Shown here: one piece after another, positions 37,544-46,388 of the stretch
Layout of the letters: every line of letters begins with the position of its first letter
How positions within the stretch are numbered: the stretch's first letter is position 1
NCBI GenBank assembly: GCA_045580325.1
Contig: JAZNNR010000012.1
Span: 7,374 to 71,373, forward strand
Direction: 5' to 3'
DNA length: 64,000 nt
From: SIG672 sp045580325
GTDB taxonomy: Bacteria; Bacillota; Clostridia; Oscillospirales; CAG-272
Program-made: the position numbers and the translations under genes
The notes under the pieces: model-generated
What the model was told of the DNA's origin: nothing
Databases searched by the model: none
The model's input: only the letters and a program-made list of their open reading frames with translations

Positions 37544-38374
37544 ATGTATGCACGAGTTTACGTTGAAATAACCAACATCTGCAACAAAAACTGCTCCTTT
37601 TGCCACAAGACAAAAAGAGAGCCTCGGCAGATGACTATGGACGAGTTTGCCCTCGTTTGCCAAAAATTATCGGGTATTACCGAGTATTTATATCTTCACG
37701 TAATGGGAGAGCCGCTCACGCACCCGCACCTTGCCGATTTTGTAGAGTACGCTACCAAACAGGGCTTCAAGGTCGCTATAACGACAAACGGAAGTCTTCT
37801 TGACAGAGTCGGGCGCAAAATAATCGACGCAGGGGTATATAAGGTCAATATTTCTCTGCACAGCTTTGAGCGCGGCGAGCCTTCCGAGCATAAAAAATAT
37901 ATCGATAGCTGTCTTGATTTTGCCGACAATGCCTCAAAAAGCGGTGTTCTCACAATTCTCCGCCTATGGAACGGCGGTGTTTCGGACACGCTCAACGACG
38001 AGGTAACAAAGCTGCTTTGTCAAAAGTTCCCTGATGAGTGGTCTATCGGAAAGCGCGGCGCACGCATACGCGAAAAGCTCCATCTTGAATACGCAGATCG
38101 CTTCGAATGGCCTGACATAGCCTCTGAAAATATGGGAAACGACCTTTTCTGCTACGGACTTGCCGACCACTTCGGGATACTCGTTAGCGGGCAGGTGATT
38201 CCCTGCTGTCTTGACAGCGACGGTGTAATAGACCTCGGAAACATCTACACCGACGATATAGAACGTATCCTGTCCTGTGAGCGCGCAGAATCGATACGGG
38301 AAGGATTTAGCCGAAAAAAAGCCGCAGAGGAGCTTTGCCAGAAATGCCCCTATGCGCGAAGATTTAAAATTTAA
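37544..38374 (+). CDS. Radical SAM/SPASM protein
   Basis: Radical SAM enzyme of 276 aa. The cluster motif CNKNCSFC is at residues 13-20 (CxxxCxxC with one extra residue before the first Cys pair, starting VEITNICNKNC). GEPLTHP resembles the SAM-binding GGEP motif with Gly replaced by Met (VMGEPL). The C-terminal SPASM-like region has CYGLADHFGIL, VIPCCLDSDG, DLGNIYTDDIERIL and ELCQKCPYARRF, enough cysteines for an auxiliary 4Fe-4S cluster. The substrate is unknown; SPASM enzymes act on peptides, enzymes or small molecules. No strong ribosome site is seen and the start is 9 bp after the preceding stop, so translation is probably coupled. Confidence 0.88.
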   Translation: MYARVYVEITNICNKNCSFCHKTKREPRQMTMDEFALVCQKLSGITEYLYLHVMGEPLTHPHLADFVEYATKQGFKVAITTNGSLLDRVGRKIIDAGVYKVNISLHSFERGEPSEHKKYIDSCLDFADNASKSGVLTILRLWNGGVSDTLNDEVTKLLCQKFPDEWSIGKRGARIREKLHLEYADRFEWPDIASENMGNDLFCYGLADHFGILVSGQVIPCCLDSDGVIDLGNIYTDDIERILSCERAESIREGFSRKKAAEELCQKCPYARRFKI

Positions 38375-38408
38375 CTAAAACAGGCATATTTCTTCGGTCT
38401 GACATTTT

Positions 38409-38441
38409 AAATACATTATGCTGATTTTAAAAAATGTATTT
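38409..38441. promoter_or_regulatory. 9-bp inverted repeat before the ABC exporter gene
   Basis: AAATACATT (38409-38417) and AATGTATTT (38433-38441) form a perfect 9-bp inverted repeat with a 15-nt spacer, ending 19 bp before the start codon. It could be an operator or an RNA hairpin; no clear promoter was found nearby. Confidence 0.4.
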
Positions 38442-38460
38442 ACTCAAAGGAGAAAAAGGA

Positions 38461-40185
38461 ATGTTAAAACGATTTATTTCCTACTACAAACCCCATAAGC
38501 TCATTTTTTCTCTCGATATGCTCGCATCACTTGCCATATCGCTTATAGGCATCGTATATCCGATAGTAACGAGAAGAATGCTCAATGACCTTATTCCAAA
38601 CAAAAATTACCGCATGATAATAATCGCGGGAATATCGCTTCTCGCAATATATTTTATACGAATGCTGCTGAACTATTTTATTCAGTATTACGGACACGTT
38701 ATGGGTGTGCGTATGCAGGCACAGATGCGATCTGATATGTTCAATCACCTTGAAAAGCTCCCATACAGCTTCTATGACAATCACGAAACAGGTAAAATTA
38801 TGTCGCGTATGACAAATGACCTTATGGATATAAGCGAGCTTGCTCATCACGGTCCTGAAAACCTCATAATTTCAAGTATTTCTATTATAACATCGTTCAT
38901 ATATCTCTGTACGATAGACCCTTGGCTTACGCTTATAGTATTTTCCTGTGTTCCCTTCCTTCTTCTCGTTACCTTCCTTCTCAGAAAAAAGATGAGAAAC
39001 GCTTTTATGAAGAGCCGTAAGTCAATAGCCGTAATAAATGCTTCCCTTGAAGGCAGTATTTCGGGAATAAGAGTAACAAAAGCCTTCACGAATGCTGAAA
39101 AAGAAAGAGAAAAGTTTGAAAAAGGCAACGAAGAATTTGTTGATTCGCGTAAGGAAGCCTACGATGCGATGGGACGCTTCCACTCTATGAACTCCTTTAT
39201 TACAGACGTATTCAACGTAGTTGTCCTTATCGCAGGCGGTCTTTTTATGTATAACGGAAGAATAGGCTTCCCCGACTATTCCGCGTTTATCGTTTCGGTA
39301 AACCTTTTTATTTCCCCCGTAATGACACTTATCAATTTTATGGAGCAGTATCAGAGCGGTGTTACAGGCTTTGAGCGTTTTATCGAAATTATGGACGCTG
39401 AGCCCGAAAAAGACACCGAAAACGCGGTAGAGCTCGAAAACGTGGACGGTCATATTGAGTTCAGGGACGTTGAGTATTCTTACGACGAAGAAAAGGAAGT
39501 ACTCCGCAAAATAAATCTCTCTATCGAAAAGGGCAAGAAGTTCGCACTTGTCGGACCGTCGGGCGGCGGAAAGACTACCATCTGCCACCTTATTCCTCAT
39601 TTTTACGACATACAGTCGGGCGATATTCTTATCGACGGACACAGTATAAACAGCCTGACAAGAGAATCTGTCAGAAAAAATATCGGTATCGTTCAGCAGG
39701 ATATTTACCTGTTCAACGCATCAATTAAAGAGAATATTCTCTACGGAAGACTTGACGCGACCGACGAAGAGGTTTACGAAGCGGCAAAGCGTGCAAACAT
39801 CCACGACTACATAATGTCGCTTGAAAACGGCTACGACACACAGATCGGTGAACGCGGTGTGCGTCTTTCGGGCGGTCAGAAGCAGCGTCTTTCGATTGCC
39901 CGTGTGTTCCTCAAAAATCCGCCTATCCTTATTCTTGACGAGGCAACGAGCGCGCTTGACAACACGACCGAAATTCTCATTCAGCAGGCGCTTGACGACC
40001 TTTGCGAAGGCAGAACCACACTCGTTGTAGCGCACAGACTCTCAACAATCAAAAACGCGGACGAGATCGCGGTCGTTGCAAACGGTCAGATAGTCGAGCA
40101 AGGAACTCACGATGAGCTTATTGCTCTCGGCGGAGAGTACGCAGACCTTTACAGACTTCAGTTCAGAGCAAATACGGCAGAATAA
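38461..40185 (+). CDS. ABC exporter, fused membrane and ATPase domains (MsbA/MdlB type)
   Basis: Type IV (exporter) half-transporter of 574 aa. Six membrane helices occupy residues 1-310 and include MGVRMQAQMRSDMFNHLEKLPYSF-type coupling-helix sequence. The ATPase domain follows from about 335: Walker A GPSGGGKTT, Q loop IVQQDIYLF, signature LSGGQKQRLSIARVF, Walker B ILILDEATSALD, H loop VVAHRLSTI. Catalytic Glu and His are intact, so it probably works as a homodimer, in contrast to the pair at 46.6-50.1 kb. I chose the ATG at 38461 (AAAGGAGAAAAAGGA upstream) over an in-frame upstream ATG at 38434 that has no ribosome site. The substrate is unknown. Confidence 0.95.
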   Translation: MLKRFISYYKPHKLIFSLDMLASLAISLIGIVYPIVTRRMLNDLIPNKNYRMIIIAGISLLAIYFIRMLLNYFIQYYGHVMGVRMQAQMRSDMFNHLEKLPYSFYDNHETGKIMSRMTNDLMDISELAHHGPENLIISSISIITSFIYLCTIDPWLTLIVFSCVPFLLLVTFLLRKKMRNAFMKSRKSIAVINASLEGSISGIRVTKAFTNAEKEREKFEKGNEEFVDSRKEAYDAMGRFHSMNSFITDVFNVVVLIAGGLFMYNGRIGFPDYSAFIVSVNLFISPVMTLINFMEQYQSGVTGFERFIEIMDAEPEKDTENAVELENVDGHIEFRDVEYSYDEEKEVLRKINLSIEKGKKFALVGPSGGGKTTICHLIPHFYDIQSGDILIDGHSINSLTRESVRKNIGIVQQDIYLFNASIKENILYGRLDATDEEVYEAAKRANIHDYIMSLENGYDTQIGERGVRLSGGQKQRLSIARVFLKNPPILILDEATSALDNTTEILIQQALDDLCEGRTTLVVAHRLSTIKNADEIAVVANGQIVEQGTHDELIALGGEYADLYRLQFRANTAE

Positions 40186-40236
40186 TAAAAAACTCTGCTA
40201 TATTAAATATAATCTTATAGAAAGGCAGTCCAGACT

Positions 40237-41412
40237 ATGAAAAAGTCAATTATTCTTATCCTCCTTCTTGTTACAGTAACACTCCTTATGTTTTCTTGCA
40301 CTAAGGAAAACTCCGATTTTGACCTTGCTGAAATTACAGAAATCAAATTAAGCGGGGCGAAGACAGACTTTGCTTTTGCAGAAGAATTCACCAGTGAGGG
40401 CTTAAAGGTAACTGCAGTTTCGGAAAACGGCAGTGAAAAGGTTTTAAAGGAGAACGAATTCTCAGTTCTTTGTGAAGACTACAACTCTATGAAGGTAGGA
40501 ACCTATCAGGCTTCGGTAAAAATAAATGGCACGAACCTAACACAGTCCTATGAAGTAAAAGTTAACCCCGCCAACAAGCTCAAGGTCCTTATGATAGGAA
40601 ACTCATATGCCGATGACACTATCAACTACGCATACGAAATCGCCAAAAGCGCAGGGATCCCTACCGAAAATATCCTTATAGCAGATATTTATGTCGGTAG
40701 TTGTTCTCTTAAAACTCATTTGAACAACGCGCAAAAGAATGCAAAAGCATACCGCTTCGGTCTTGAAAGAGCGGGTTGGTTTGACGGAAGCTCATATACA
40801 AACTGGACTATGGAGCAGGCCATCAAATACGCCGATTGGGACTTCATCACCTTCCAGCAAAGCAGCGGCGACAGCGGTGTTTCTTCATCTTACTCGGTTC
40901 TGCAGGAGCTGATGGACTACGTATATAGTGTTGCAACCGACACGAAAAACAATCCCAACGCAAACCCCAACGTCAAATTTGTATGGCATCAGACCTGGGC
41001 GTATCAGCAAAACACCACGCCTGCCGGATTTTCCGCTTACCGTTATAAGCAAATGACTATGTATAATGCAATCATTTCGTGTATGAAAAAACACGTTTTG
41101 AATAAAAATTTCGTAGCCATCATTCCCAACGGCACGGCAATTCAAAATGCAAGAACATCATCGATCGGCGACACCTTTGCCCGCGATGAGTACAACCACT
41201 TAAGCCACGGTGCAGGCAGATATATCGCATCTATGAACCTTGTAAGCGTGCTTACGGGAAGAGATATGTCGGCTATGACCTGGAAGCCCACAGACGGCGG
41301 ATTTAATTACAAACTCACCGAACAAGAAATTAGTATTTGTAAAGAAAGCGTTGCAAATGCCATCGCAAATCCGCTCGAAATAACAAATTCAAAGTATCCC
41401 GCCGCAAACTAA
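40237..41412 (+). CDS. Lipoprotein with Ig-like and DUF4886/SGNH-like domains
   Basis: A 391-aa lipoprotein. Signal peptide with lipobox LMFSC, lipidated Cys at residue 21. Residues 33-110 look like a bacterial Ig-like domain (EIKLSGAKTDFAFAEEFTSE, VGTYQASVKINGT). From residue 115 a DUF4886-type, SGNH-hydrolase-like domain is seen: VLMIGNSYADDT carries the GNSxxxD nucleophile block, ADIYVGSCSLKTH the glycine block, FITFQQSSGDSG the third block and DEYNHLSHGAG the D-x-x-H pair. By analogy it may be an esterase acting on cell-surface or polysaccharide substrates; this is inference. It lies 51 bp after the ABC exporter and ends at a terminator, so it may belong to the same transcript. Confidence 0.85.
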   Translation: MKKSIILILLLVTVTLLMFSCTKENSDFDLAEITEIKLSGAKTDFAFAEEFTSEGLKVTAVSENGSEKVLKENEFSVLCEDYNSMKVGTYQASVKINGTNLTQSYEVKVNPANKLKVLMIGNSYADDTINYAYEIAKSAGIPTENILIADIYVGSCSLKTHLNNAQKNAKAYRFGLERAGWFDGSSYTNWTMEQAIKYADWDFITFQQSSGDSGVSSSYSVLQELMDYVYSVATDTKNNPNANPNVKFVWHQTWAYQQNTTPAGFSAYRYKQMTMYNAIISCMKKHVLNKNFVAIIPNGTAIQNARTSSIGDTFARDEYNHLSHGAGRYIASMNLVSVLTGRDMSAMTWKPTDGGFNYKLTEQEISICKESVANAIANPLEITNSKYPAAN

Positions 41413-41445
41413 AATGTACAGTTTACCTTTAGGGGAAATAAAATA

Positions 41446-41483
41446 AAAAATCACTGCTATCCATAAAGATAGCAGTGATTTTT
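41446..41483. terminator. Bidirectional terminator between convergent genes
   Basis: AAAAATCACTGCTATC/GATAGCAGTGATTTTT, a perfect 16-bp stem with a 6-nt loop and A/T tails on both sides, between the lipoprotein and the zinc-ribbon protein genes. Confidence 0.9.
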
Positions 41484-41495
41484 GTTTTAAGTAAG

Positions 41496-41885
41496 TTACT
41501 TGAGAATTCTGAATTTTCCGATAAGAGGAAGCTCTTTCATCTCGTTATTTGAAACGTTTATAAGACCGACTACCATAAGCACAACAACGCCTATCGAAGC
41601 TATCCAGCCAACGATGGGTACCGCTGCACATATTACGCTCGCAATAAAGAGGATAATTCCCTGATTGGTGTGGAATCGAACAAATTCGGAGTCCTTGCAC
41701 ATAACGAGGGGAATTATGAAAAATATTCCGAGATAAGCAAGAACCGCGTAAAGCTTCGTCATATCAATGCTGTTCGGTGTTACCGACGTTTCTGCGGAAG
41801 CTTCCTCGTTCACCTTTTCTCCGCACTGAGCGCAGAATTTATCTTCTTCTTTGAGCTCTGCACCGCATTTTTTACAATATGCCAT
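41496..41885 (-). CDS. Zinc-ribbon membrane protein (DUF4870-like)
   Basis: A 129-aa protein with an N-terminal zinc ribbon (YCKKCGAEL and FCAQCGEKV, two CxxC pairs), a linker of about 20 residues, and three hydrophobic segments (about 45-62, 73-92, 95-112). The pattern YLGIFFIIPLVM and RFHTNQGIILF resembles the DUF4870/TIC20-like membrane family. Its function is unknown. The ATG has GAAAGGAC upstream. It lies 58 bp downstream of the CNNM/CorC gene on the same strand and may share its transcript. Confidence 0.82.
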   Translation of the reverse strand: MAYCKKCGAELKEEDKFCAQCGEKVNEEASAETSVTPNSIDMTKLYAVLAYLGIFFIIPLVMCKDSEFVRFHTNQGIILFIASVICAAVPIVGWIASIGVVVLMVVGLINVSNNEMKELPLIGKFRILK

Positions 41886-41943
41886 ATCTGTTAAAGTCCT
41901 TTCAAATGTGCTATAAATATTACATTTTCATACGATAATAAAA

Positions 41944-43314
41944 TCAGTCATCGTTATCCGAGTCCTTTTTGCCTTCTGTGTCTTCACCGTCTTCGTCCGA
42001 TTTTTCGAGTATTCTTACAAATGCTCTCTTTATCTGGTGATCTTCCACCTCGGTAACGTTTATTGAGAGTCCGTTTGTTTCAAGCTCGAAGGTGCTTCCG
42101 TCATCGGGAATAGACTCAAGAGCATCGAATATCATTCCGCTGAAGGTATCATATTCATCTGTGGGAAGAGTAATATCAAGCTCTCTTTCAAGCTCATCGA
42201 GAGAAACGTTTCCGATAATGTTCCAGAGTCCGTCCTCTATCTTTTCGATGTCGGGAATTTCCTTTTCTTCCGAAAGAGTTTCCTCGTCCTGAAGATCGCC
42301 CACAAGGCGTCCTATGAGGTCATTCATAGTAACGATACCTGTCATACCGCCGTATTCGTCAAGCACGACTGCCAGTGATCCGCGTCCGTTTTTCATATTC
42401 TTGAAGAGAACATCCGCTTTTACCGTTTCGGGTACGAAGTATGCAGGTTTTACCGCATTCTGCATAATTTCCTCGCGGTTACTTGTATCAAGTCTGAAAT
42501 AATCTCTTGCGTTGAGAATACCTACGACGTTATCGACAGTTTCGCTGCATATCGGATACCTCGTATGTCTGCTTGCGTAGATAGTCTTTTTCCACTCGTC
42601 CATATCCTCTTCGAGCCAGAGAAGCTCGATCTCGGTACGGTGTGTTGCAATTTCGCCTGCTGTCAGGTCGTCAAACTCAAAAACGTTCTGTATAAATTCT
42701 TTTTCGTCGTCGTCGATAGTTCCGTTTTCGCTTCCGACGTCAACCATAATGCGTATATCCTCTTCGCTGACCTCTTCTTCCTGTGCGTGAGGGTCTATTC
42801 CGCAAAGTCTGAGTACTCCGTTTGTAGAAACGGTAAGAAGCCATACGAGCGGCTTGAAGAGAACCGAAATATTGGTTATAAAGCCTGCCATCTTGAGCGC
42901 GTGCTTTTCTGCGTTCTTCATAGCTATACGCTTGGGAACAAGCTCTCCGAAAACGATAGTGAGATAAGAAAGCAGAAGTGTTATCAAAATAAGTGCTACT
43001 TTGTCGAGCACAGCCACAGAGAGCGGTACTCCGATACTATAAAGCCAATCAGCCAGAACACCAGAATAAGTGTCTGCCGCAAAGGCACTTCCCAAAAATC
43101 CCGCGAGAGTTATCGCAACCTGAATAGTTGCAAGGAATTTTGAGGGTTTTTCAGTAAGTTTTGCGAGCTTTATAGCGCGCTTATCGCCATCTTCTGCGAG
43201 CTTTGCTATACGGTTATCGTTCATTCCGATAATAGCGGTTTCTGCACTTGCAAATACTGCATTAAGTGCGATGAGTAAAAACTGGAGCAGTAAAGTCCAT
43301 AAATAAGGGTCCAA
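41944..43314 (-). CDS. CNNM/CorC (HlyC) family membrane transporter
   Basis: A 456-aa protein of the hemolysin C/CorC family, linked in Firmicutes (YhdP, MpfA) to Mg2+ or Co2+ export. The N-terminal DUF21/CNNM membrane domain (LLLQFLLIALNAVFASAETA; IVFGELVPKRIAMKNAEKHAL) has about four helices. A CBS pair follows (residues 200-330: GSENGTIDDDEKEFIQNVFEF, VVLDEYGGMTGIVTMNDLIG), then a CorC/HlyC C-terminal domain and an acidic tail. I chose the TTG at 43314 because CGGAGG is 8 nt upstream; another in-frame TTG at 43368 sits inside a terminator-like hairpin. An unusually long structured leader precedes it. Confidence 0.92.
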   Translation of the reverse strand: MDPYLWTLLLQFLLIALNAVFASAETAIIGMNDNRIAKLAEDGDKRAIKLAKLTEKPSKFLATIQVAITLAGFLGSAFAADTYSGVLADWLYSIGVPLSVAVLDKVALILITLLLSYLTIVFGELVPKRIAMKNAEKHALKMAGFITNISVLFKPLVWLLTVSTNGVLRLCGIDPHAQEEEVSEEDIRIMVDVGSENGTIDDDEKEFIQNVFEFDDLTAGEIATHRTEIELLWLEEDMDEWKKTIYASRHTRYPICSETVDNVVGILNARDYFRLDTSNREEIMQNAVKPAYFVPETVKADVLFKNMKNGRGSLAVVLDEYGGMTGIVTMNDLIGRLVGDLQDEETLSEEKEIPDIEKIEDGLWNIIGNVSLDELERELDITLPTDEYDTFSGMIFDALESIPDDGSTFELETNGLSINVTEVEDHQIKRAFVRILEKSDEDGEDTEGKKDSDNDD

Positions 43315-43546
43315 GGTTAGTTCCTCCGAAAAATATTTTTGCCGCGTGGGTACTTCAAAAGAGCGCAAAAGGCATAGCCTGTATAAAACTCCACACAGAC
43401 CACGCCTTCTTTATTATGTATAAGATTTATTTAAGATCTCAATAGTGGTACATCGGGGATTTCGACCGCCGTTGTTCCCGCCACCTTCGTCCATATCTGA
43501 CTCCGTAAGTTCCTTTCGGCAAATTATTATGCGTTTTATCCGCATA
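43315..43546 (-). promoter_or_regulatory. Long structured 5' leader, candidate riboswitch
   Basis: About 232 nt between the predicted transcript start and the start codon. In 5'-3' order on the minus strand there is a hairpin ATGCG/CGCAT, a GC-rich domain (43445-43495) with stem GGTGG-CGGG/CCCG-CCAC, an AT-rich linker, and a 14-bp hairpin (43409-43396 with 43382-43369) followed by TTTTGC. The sequence CCCACGC beyond it can pair with GCGTGG of the hairpin's 5' arm, an alternative fold. I do not recognise a known riboswitch core (M-box, yybP-ykoY and NiCo were considered). Confidence 0.5.
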
Positions 43547-43553
43547 TGTAGTT

Positions 43554-43582
43554 ATTATACAGTATATAGCTGTTTTTGTCAA
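43554..43582 (-). promoter_or_regulatory. Consensus promoter of the CNNM/CorC gene
   Basis: On the minus strand TTGACA (43582-43577), 17 nt, TATAAT (43559-43554): a perfect sigma-A consensus about 240 bp before the start codon. Confidence 0.88.
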
Positions 43583-43684
43583 GGGCAAAAACGATTTTTT
43601 GCGATATATTTTATTTTACGCTCAAAATATATCTTTGTTATGAAAAAATGTTCACTTTTATCTTATTTTCTTGCCTTTTGACTA

Positions 43685-43713
43685 TTGAATATATGATTTT
43701 TTCGTGATATAAT
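43685..43713 (+). promoter_or_regulatory. Promoter of argS-yebC
   Basis: TTGAAT (43685-43690), 17 nt, TATAAT (43708-43713), 52 bp before the argS ATG. The leader is too short for a T-box. Confidence 0.75.
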
Positions 43714-43765
43714 AATATGAATAATAATGATTTTTTAAAAATATCGTTAAAGAAAGAGTCTTAAA

Positions 43766-45475
43766 ATGCAGAATTTAAAATCAAGTATAGCAAAAAAATT
43801 ATCGCTTGCAATAGCTCCCGATAACCCCGAAAGTATGTATAGCGACATAGTCGCTTCTCTTGAATATCCGCCCGACGCTGCGATGGGCGATCTTGCACTT
43901 CCCTGCTTCAAGTTCGCAAAGCTTCTGCGCAAATCTCCCGTGATGATCGCAGAAGGTCTTGCTTCCTCGCTTGAGATTGAGGGCATCGGCAAGATCCAGG
44001 CAGTTAACGGATACCTCAATTTCTTTATTTCAAACGAATATCTCGCCTCAACGCTTCTGCCCGAAATTCTTGATAGGAAGGATATGTACGGAAGCTCTGA
44101 CGAGGGTAAAGGAAAGACGGTCGTTCTCGACTATTCTTCCCCGAACGTTGCAAAGCCTTTCCACATCGGACACCTCGGAACGACTGTTATCGGTCATTCC
44201 TTAAAGCTTCTTCACACCTTCTGCGGATATGACTGCGTGGGTGTAAACCACCTCGGCGACTGGGGTACGCAGTTCGGTAAGCTTATTACCGCGTTTAATC
44301 TTTGGGGCAACCGCGAGGACATCGAAAATGGCGGTATAGACGCTCTCGTTGCGCTTTACGTTAAATATCACGAGGAAGCCGAAAAGGACGAAAGCCTTAA
44401 CGACCGCGCAAGAGAAGAATTCCATAAGCTTGAGCTTGGCGACGAGAAAAATACAGAGCTTTGGAAATGGTTTATTGAAATTTCTATTGCCGAATACAAG
44501 AAGACATACGCACAGCTCGGAATCGAGTTCGATTCCTATAAGGGCGAAGCTTTTTACAGCGACAAAATGATGCCGCAGGTTGAAAAGATCCGCGAAAAAG
44601 GACTTCTTAAAATAGACGACGGCGCATCTATCGTAGATCTTTCAGACTATAATATGCCTCCCTGTCTTATCCTCAAGCGCGACGGCTCAACCCTTTATCC
44701 TACAAGAGATATTGCGGCGGCGGTTTACAGAAAAGAAACCTATAACTTTGACAAGGTTATCTACGTTACCTCGGCAGGTCAGTCGCTCCACTTCGCACAG
44801 TGGTTCAAGGTAGTCGAGCTTATGGGCTACGATTGGGCAAAGGATCTCGTACACGTACCCTACGGAACTGTAAGCATCGGCGGCGCAAAGCTCGCAACGA
44901 GAACGGGTAACGTTATCCTTCTGCGCGACCTCTTTGCAGATGCTGTTGACAAGGTTCGCGAGATCATAAACGAAAAGAACCCCGACCTCGAAAACAAGGA
45001 AGAAACAGCCGAGGCTGTCGGCGTTGGTGCTATCGTATTCTATTATCTGCTCAACACGATAATAAAGGACATAAACTTTAATATGGACGACGCCCTTTCA
45101 TTCGAAGGAAACACCGGTCCTTACGCGCAGTACACATACGCTCGTACCTGCTCTCTGCTTTCAAAGGCGCAAGACGCGCTGAGCTATGATGGCGAGATCA
45201 AGATAAGCGCTCCCGAAGAGGCTTCTATGCTCAAGATCCTCTCCCGTTTCCCCGAAACAGTTCTTAAAGCAACTCACGAGTACGAGCCTTCTTATATAAC
45301 ACGTTACATTCTTGACGTGTGCACCGGATTTAACAGATTCTATCACGAATGTCCGATAAATTCAGCCCAGGACGCATCTGTTCGTGCATCGCGTATCAAG
45401 ATAACCGAGGCTGTAAACTACGTTCTCGGACGTGCGCTTAGCCTTATCTGTCTTAAAACACCCAAGAAAATATAA
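43766..45475 (+). CDS. argS: Arginine--tRNA ligase
   Basis: Class I aminoacyl-tRNA synthetase charging tRNA-Arg, 569 aa. The N-terminal Arg-specific Add1 domain (residues 1-100: GDLALPCFKFAKLLRKSP) is followed by the catalytic domain with SSPNVAKPFHIGHLGTTVIG (HIGH motif intact), NHLGDWGTQFGKLI and TRDIAAAVYR. The DALR anticodon domain (QYTYARTCSLL to the end) ends LICLKTPKKI instead of the more usual ICLGLLGIEAPERM-like ending. There is no canonical KMSKS; RTGNVI in LATRTGNVILL stands in its place, as in many ArgRS. The ATG has AAAGAAAGAG upstream. yebC follows after 32 bp. Confidence 0.97.
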   Translation: MQNLKSSIAKKLSLAIAPDNPESMYSDIVASLEYPPDAAMGDLALPCFKFAKLLRKSPVMIAEGLASSLEIEGIGKIQAVNGYLNFFISNEYLASTLLPEILDRKDMYGSSDEGKGKTVVLDYSSPNVAKPFHIGHLGTTVIGHSLKLLHTFCGYDCVGVNHLGDWGTQFGKLITAFNLWGNREDIENGGIDALVALYVKYHEEAEKDESLNDRAREEFHKLELGDEKNTELWKWFIEISIAEYKKTYAQLGIEFDSYKGEAFYSDKMMPQVEKIREKGLLKIDDGASIVDLSDYNMPPCLILKRDGSTLYPTRDIAAAVYRKETYNFDKVIYVTSAGQSLHFAQWFKVVELMGYDWAKDLVHVPYGTVSIGGAKLATRTGNVILLRDLFADAVDKVREIINEKNPDLENKEETAEAVGVGAIVFYYLLNTIIKDINFNMDDALSFEGNTGPYAQYTYARTCSLLSKAQDALSYDGEIKISAPEEASMLKILSRFPETVLKATHEYEPSYITRYILDVCTGFNRFYHECPINSAQDASVRASRIKITEAVNYVLGRALSLICLKTPKKI

Positions 45476-45507
45476 AGTTCTACAAACCTTAAAGGAGATA
45501 TAAATTT

Positions 45508-46239
45508 ATGTCAGGACACAGCAAATGGAATAACATCAAACACAAAAAAGAAAAGACCGACGCGCAGAAGGCAAAGGTCTTCACAAAGATCGGTAAGGAA
45601 ATGGCTATCGCTATCCGTGCAGGCGGACCCGATCCGGTAGTAAACGGAAAGCTCAGAGATCTTATTGCCAAGGCAAAGAGCCTTAACGTTCCTAACGATA
45701 ACATCAAGAGAGTTATCGACAAGGCGTCTTCGGCAGATGCCGCAAACTACGAGGAGATCGTTTATGAGGGCTACGGACCGTCGGGAATCGCCGTTATCGT
45801 TACAACAGCGACAGACAACCGCAACCGTACAGCAGGCGATATCCGCCACTTCTTCGATAAATTCGGAGGAAATCTCGGTCAAACAGGCTGCGTATCCTAT
45901 ATGTTCACAGACACAGGCGTTATCGTAGTTGAAAACGACGGAAGCGTCGACGAAGAAGCTCTTATGGAAGCCGCTCTCGAAGCAGGCGCTACCGACTTTA
46001 TGGCAGACGGAGATATTTTCGAAATCCACACCGAAACGTCCGACCTTTCCGCAGTAAAGGAAGCTCTCGAAGGCGCAGGATATGCTATCGTTTCGGCAGA
46101 AGAGGACAAGATCCCCTCTACTTACGTTGAACTTACCGACGAGGACGACATCAAGAAGATGAACCTTCTCATTATGAACCTCGAGGATCACGACGACGTT
46201 CAGGACATCTATCACAACTGGGAAAACGCAGACGAATAA
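45508..46239 (+). CDS. yebC: YebC/PmpR (TACO1) family protein
   Basis: A 243-aa member of the highly conserved YebC/PmpR family. Members were described as DNA-binding regulators and more recently as translation factors that relieve stalling at proline stretches. The start MSGHSKWNNIKHKKEKTDAQ is diagnostic. Further motifs are VVNGKLRDLIAKAKSLNVPN, IVYEGYGPSGIAVIV, TDNRNRTAGDIRHFF and SYMF. The ATG has AAAGGAGAT 10 nt upstream. It sits 32 bp after argS and before a strong terminator, so argS-yebC form a translation-related unit. Confidence 0.96.
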   Translation: MSGHSKWNNIKHKKEKTDAQKAKVFTKIGKEMAIAIRAGGPDPVVNGKLRDLIAKAKSLNVPNDNIKRVIDKASSADAANYEEIVYEGYGPSGIAVIVTTATDNRNRTAGDIRHFFDKFGGNLGQTGCVSYMFTDTGVIVVENDGSVDEEALMEAALEAGATDFMADGDIFEIHTETSDLSAVKEALEGAGYAIVSAEEDKIPSTYVELTDEDDIKKMNLLIMNLEDHDDVQDIYHNWENADE

Positions 46240-46266
46240 TAGACAGTCCCTGTTAAGTTCAAATAT

Positions 46267-46303
46267 AAAAAAGCAGAACACTTTGGCGTGTTCTGCTTTT
46301 TTG
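46267..46303 (+). terminator. Terminator of argS-yebC
   Basis: AAAAAAGCAGAACAC/GTGTTCTGCTTTTTT, a perfect 15-bp stem with a 6-nt loop and U run, 27 bp after the yebC stop. Confidence 0.92.
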
Positions 46304-46322
46304 TGTTTTTTCCATTTTTCTA

Positions 46323-46351
46323 TTGACAAAGCAATTAAACTGTGCTATAAT
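46323..46351 (+). promoter_or_regulatory. Consensus promoter of the leader ORF / ABC pair
   Basis: TTGACA (46323-46328), 17-nt spacer, TATAAT (46346-46351). The predicted start is near 46358, giving a 250-nt leader before the first transporter gene. Confidence 0.9.
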
Positions 46352-46388
46352 GCCACTTGATAATTTTTTATGAAAGGAGGAGAATACA

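Noticed and set aside
43315..43546. Assignment of the leader to M-box, yybP-ykoY, NiCo or ydaO riboswitches
   Set aside because: None of the conserved core strings of these classes that I remember could be found, so the element is left unnamed.
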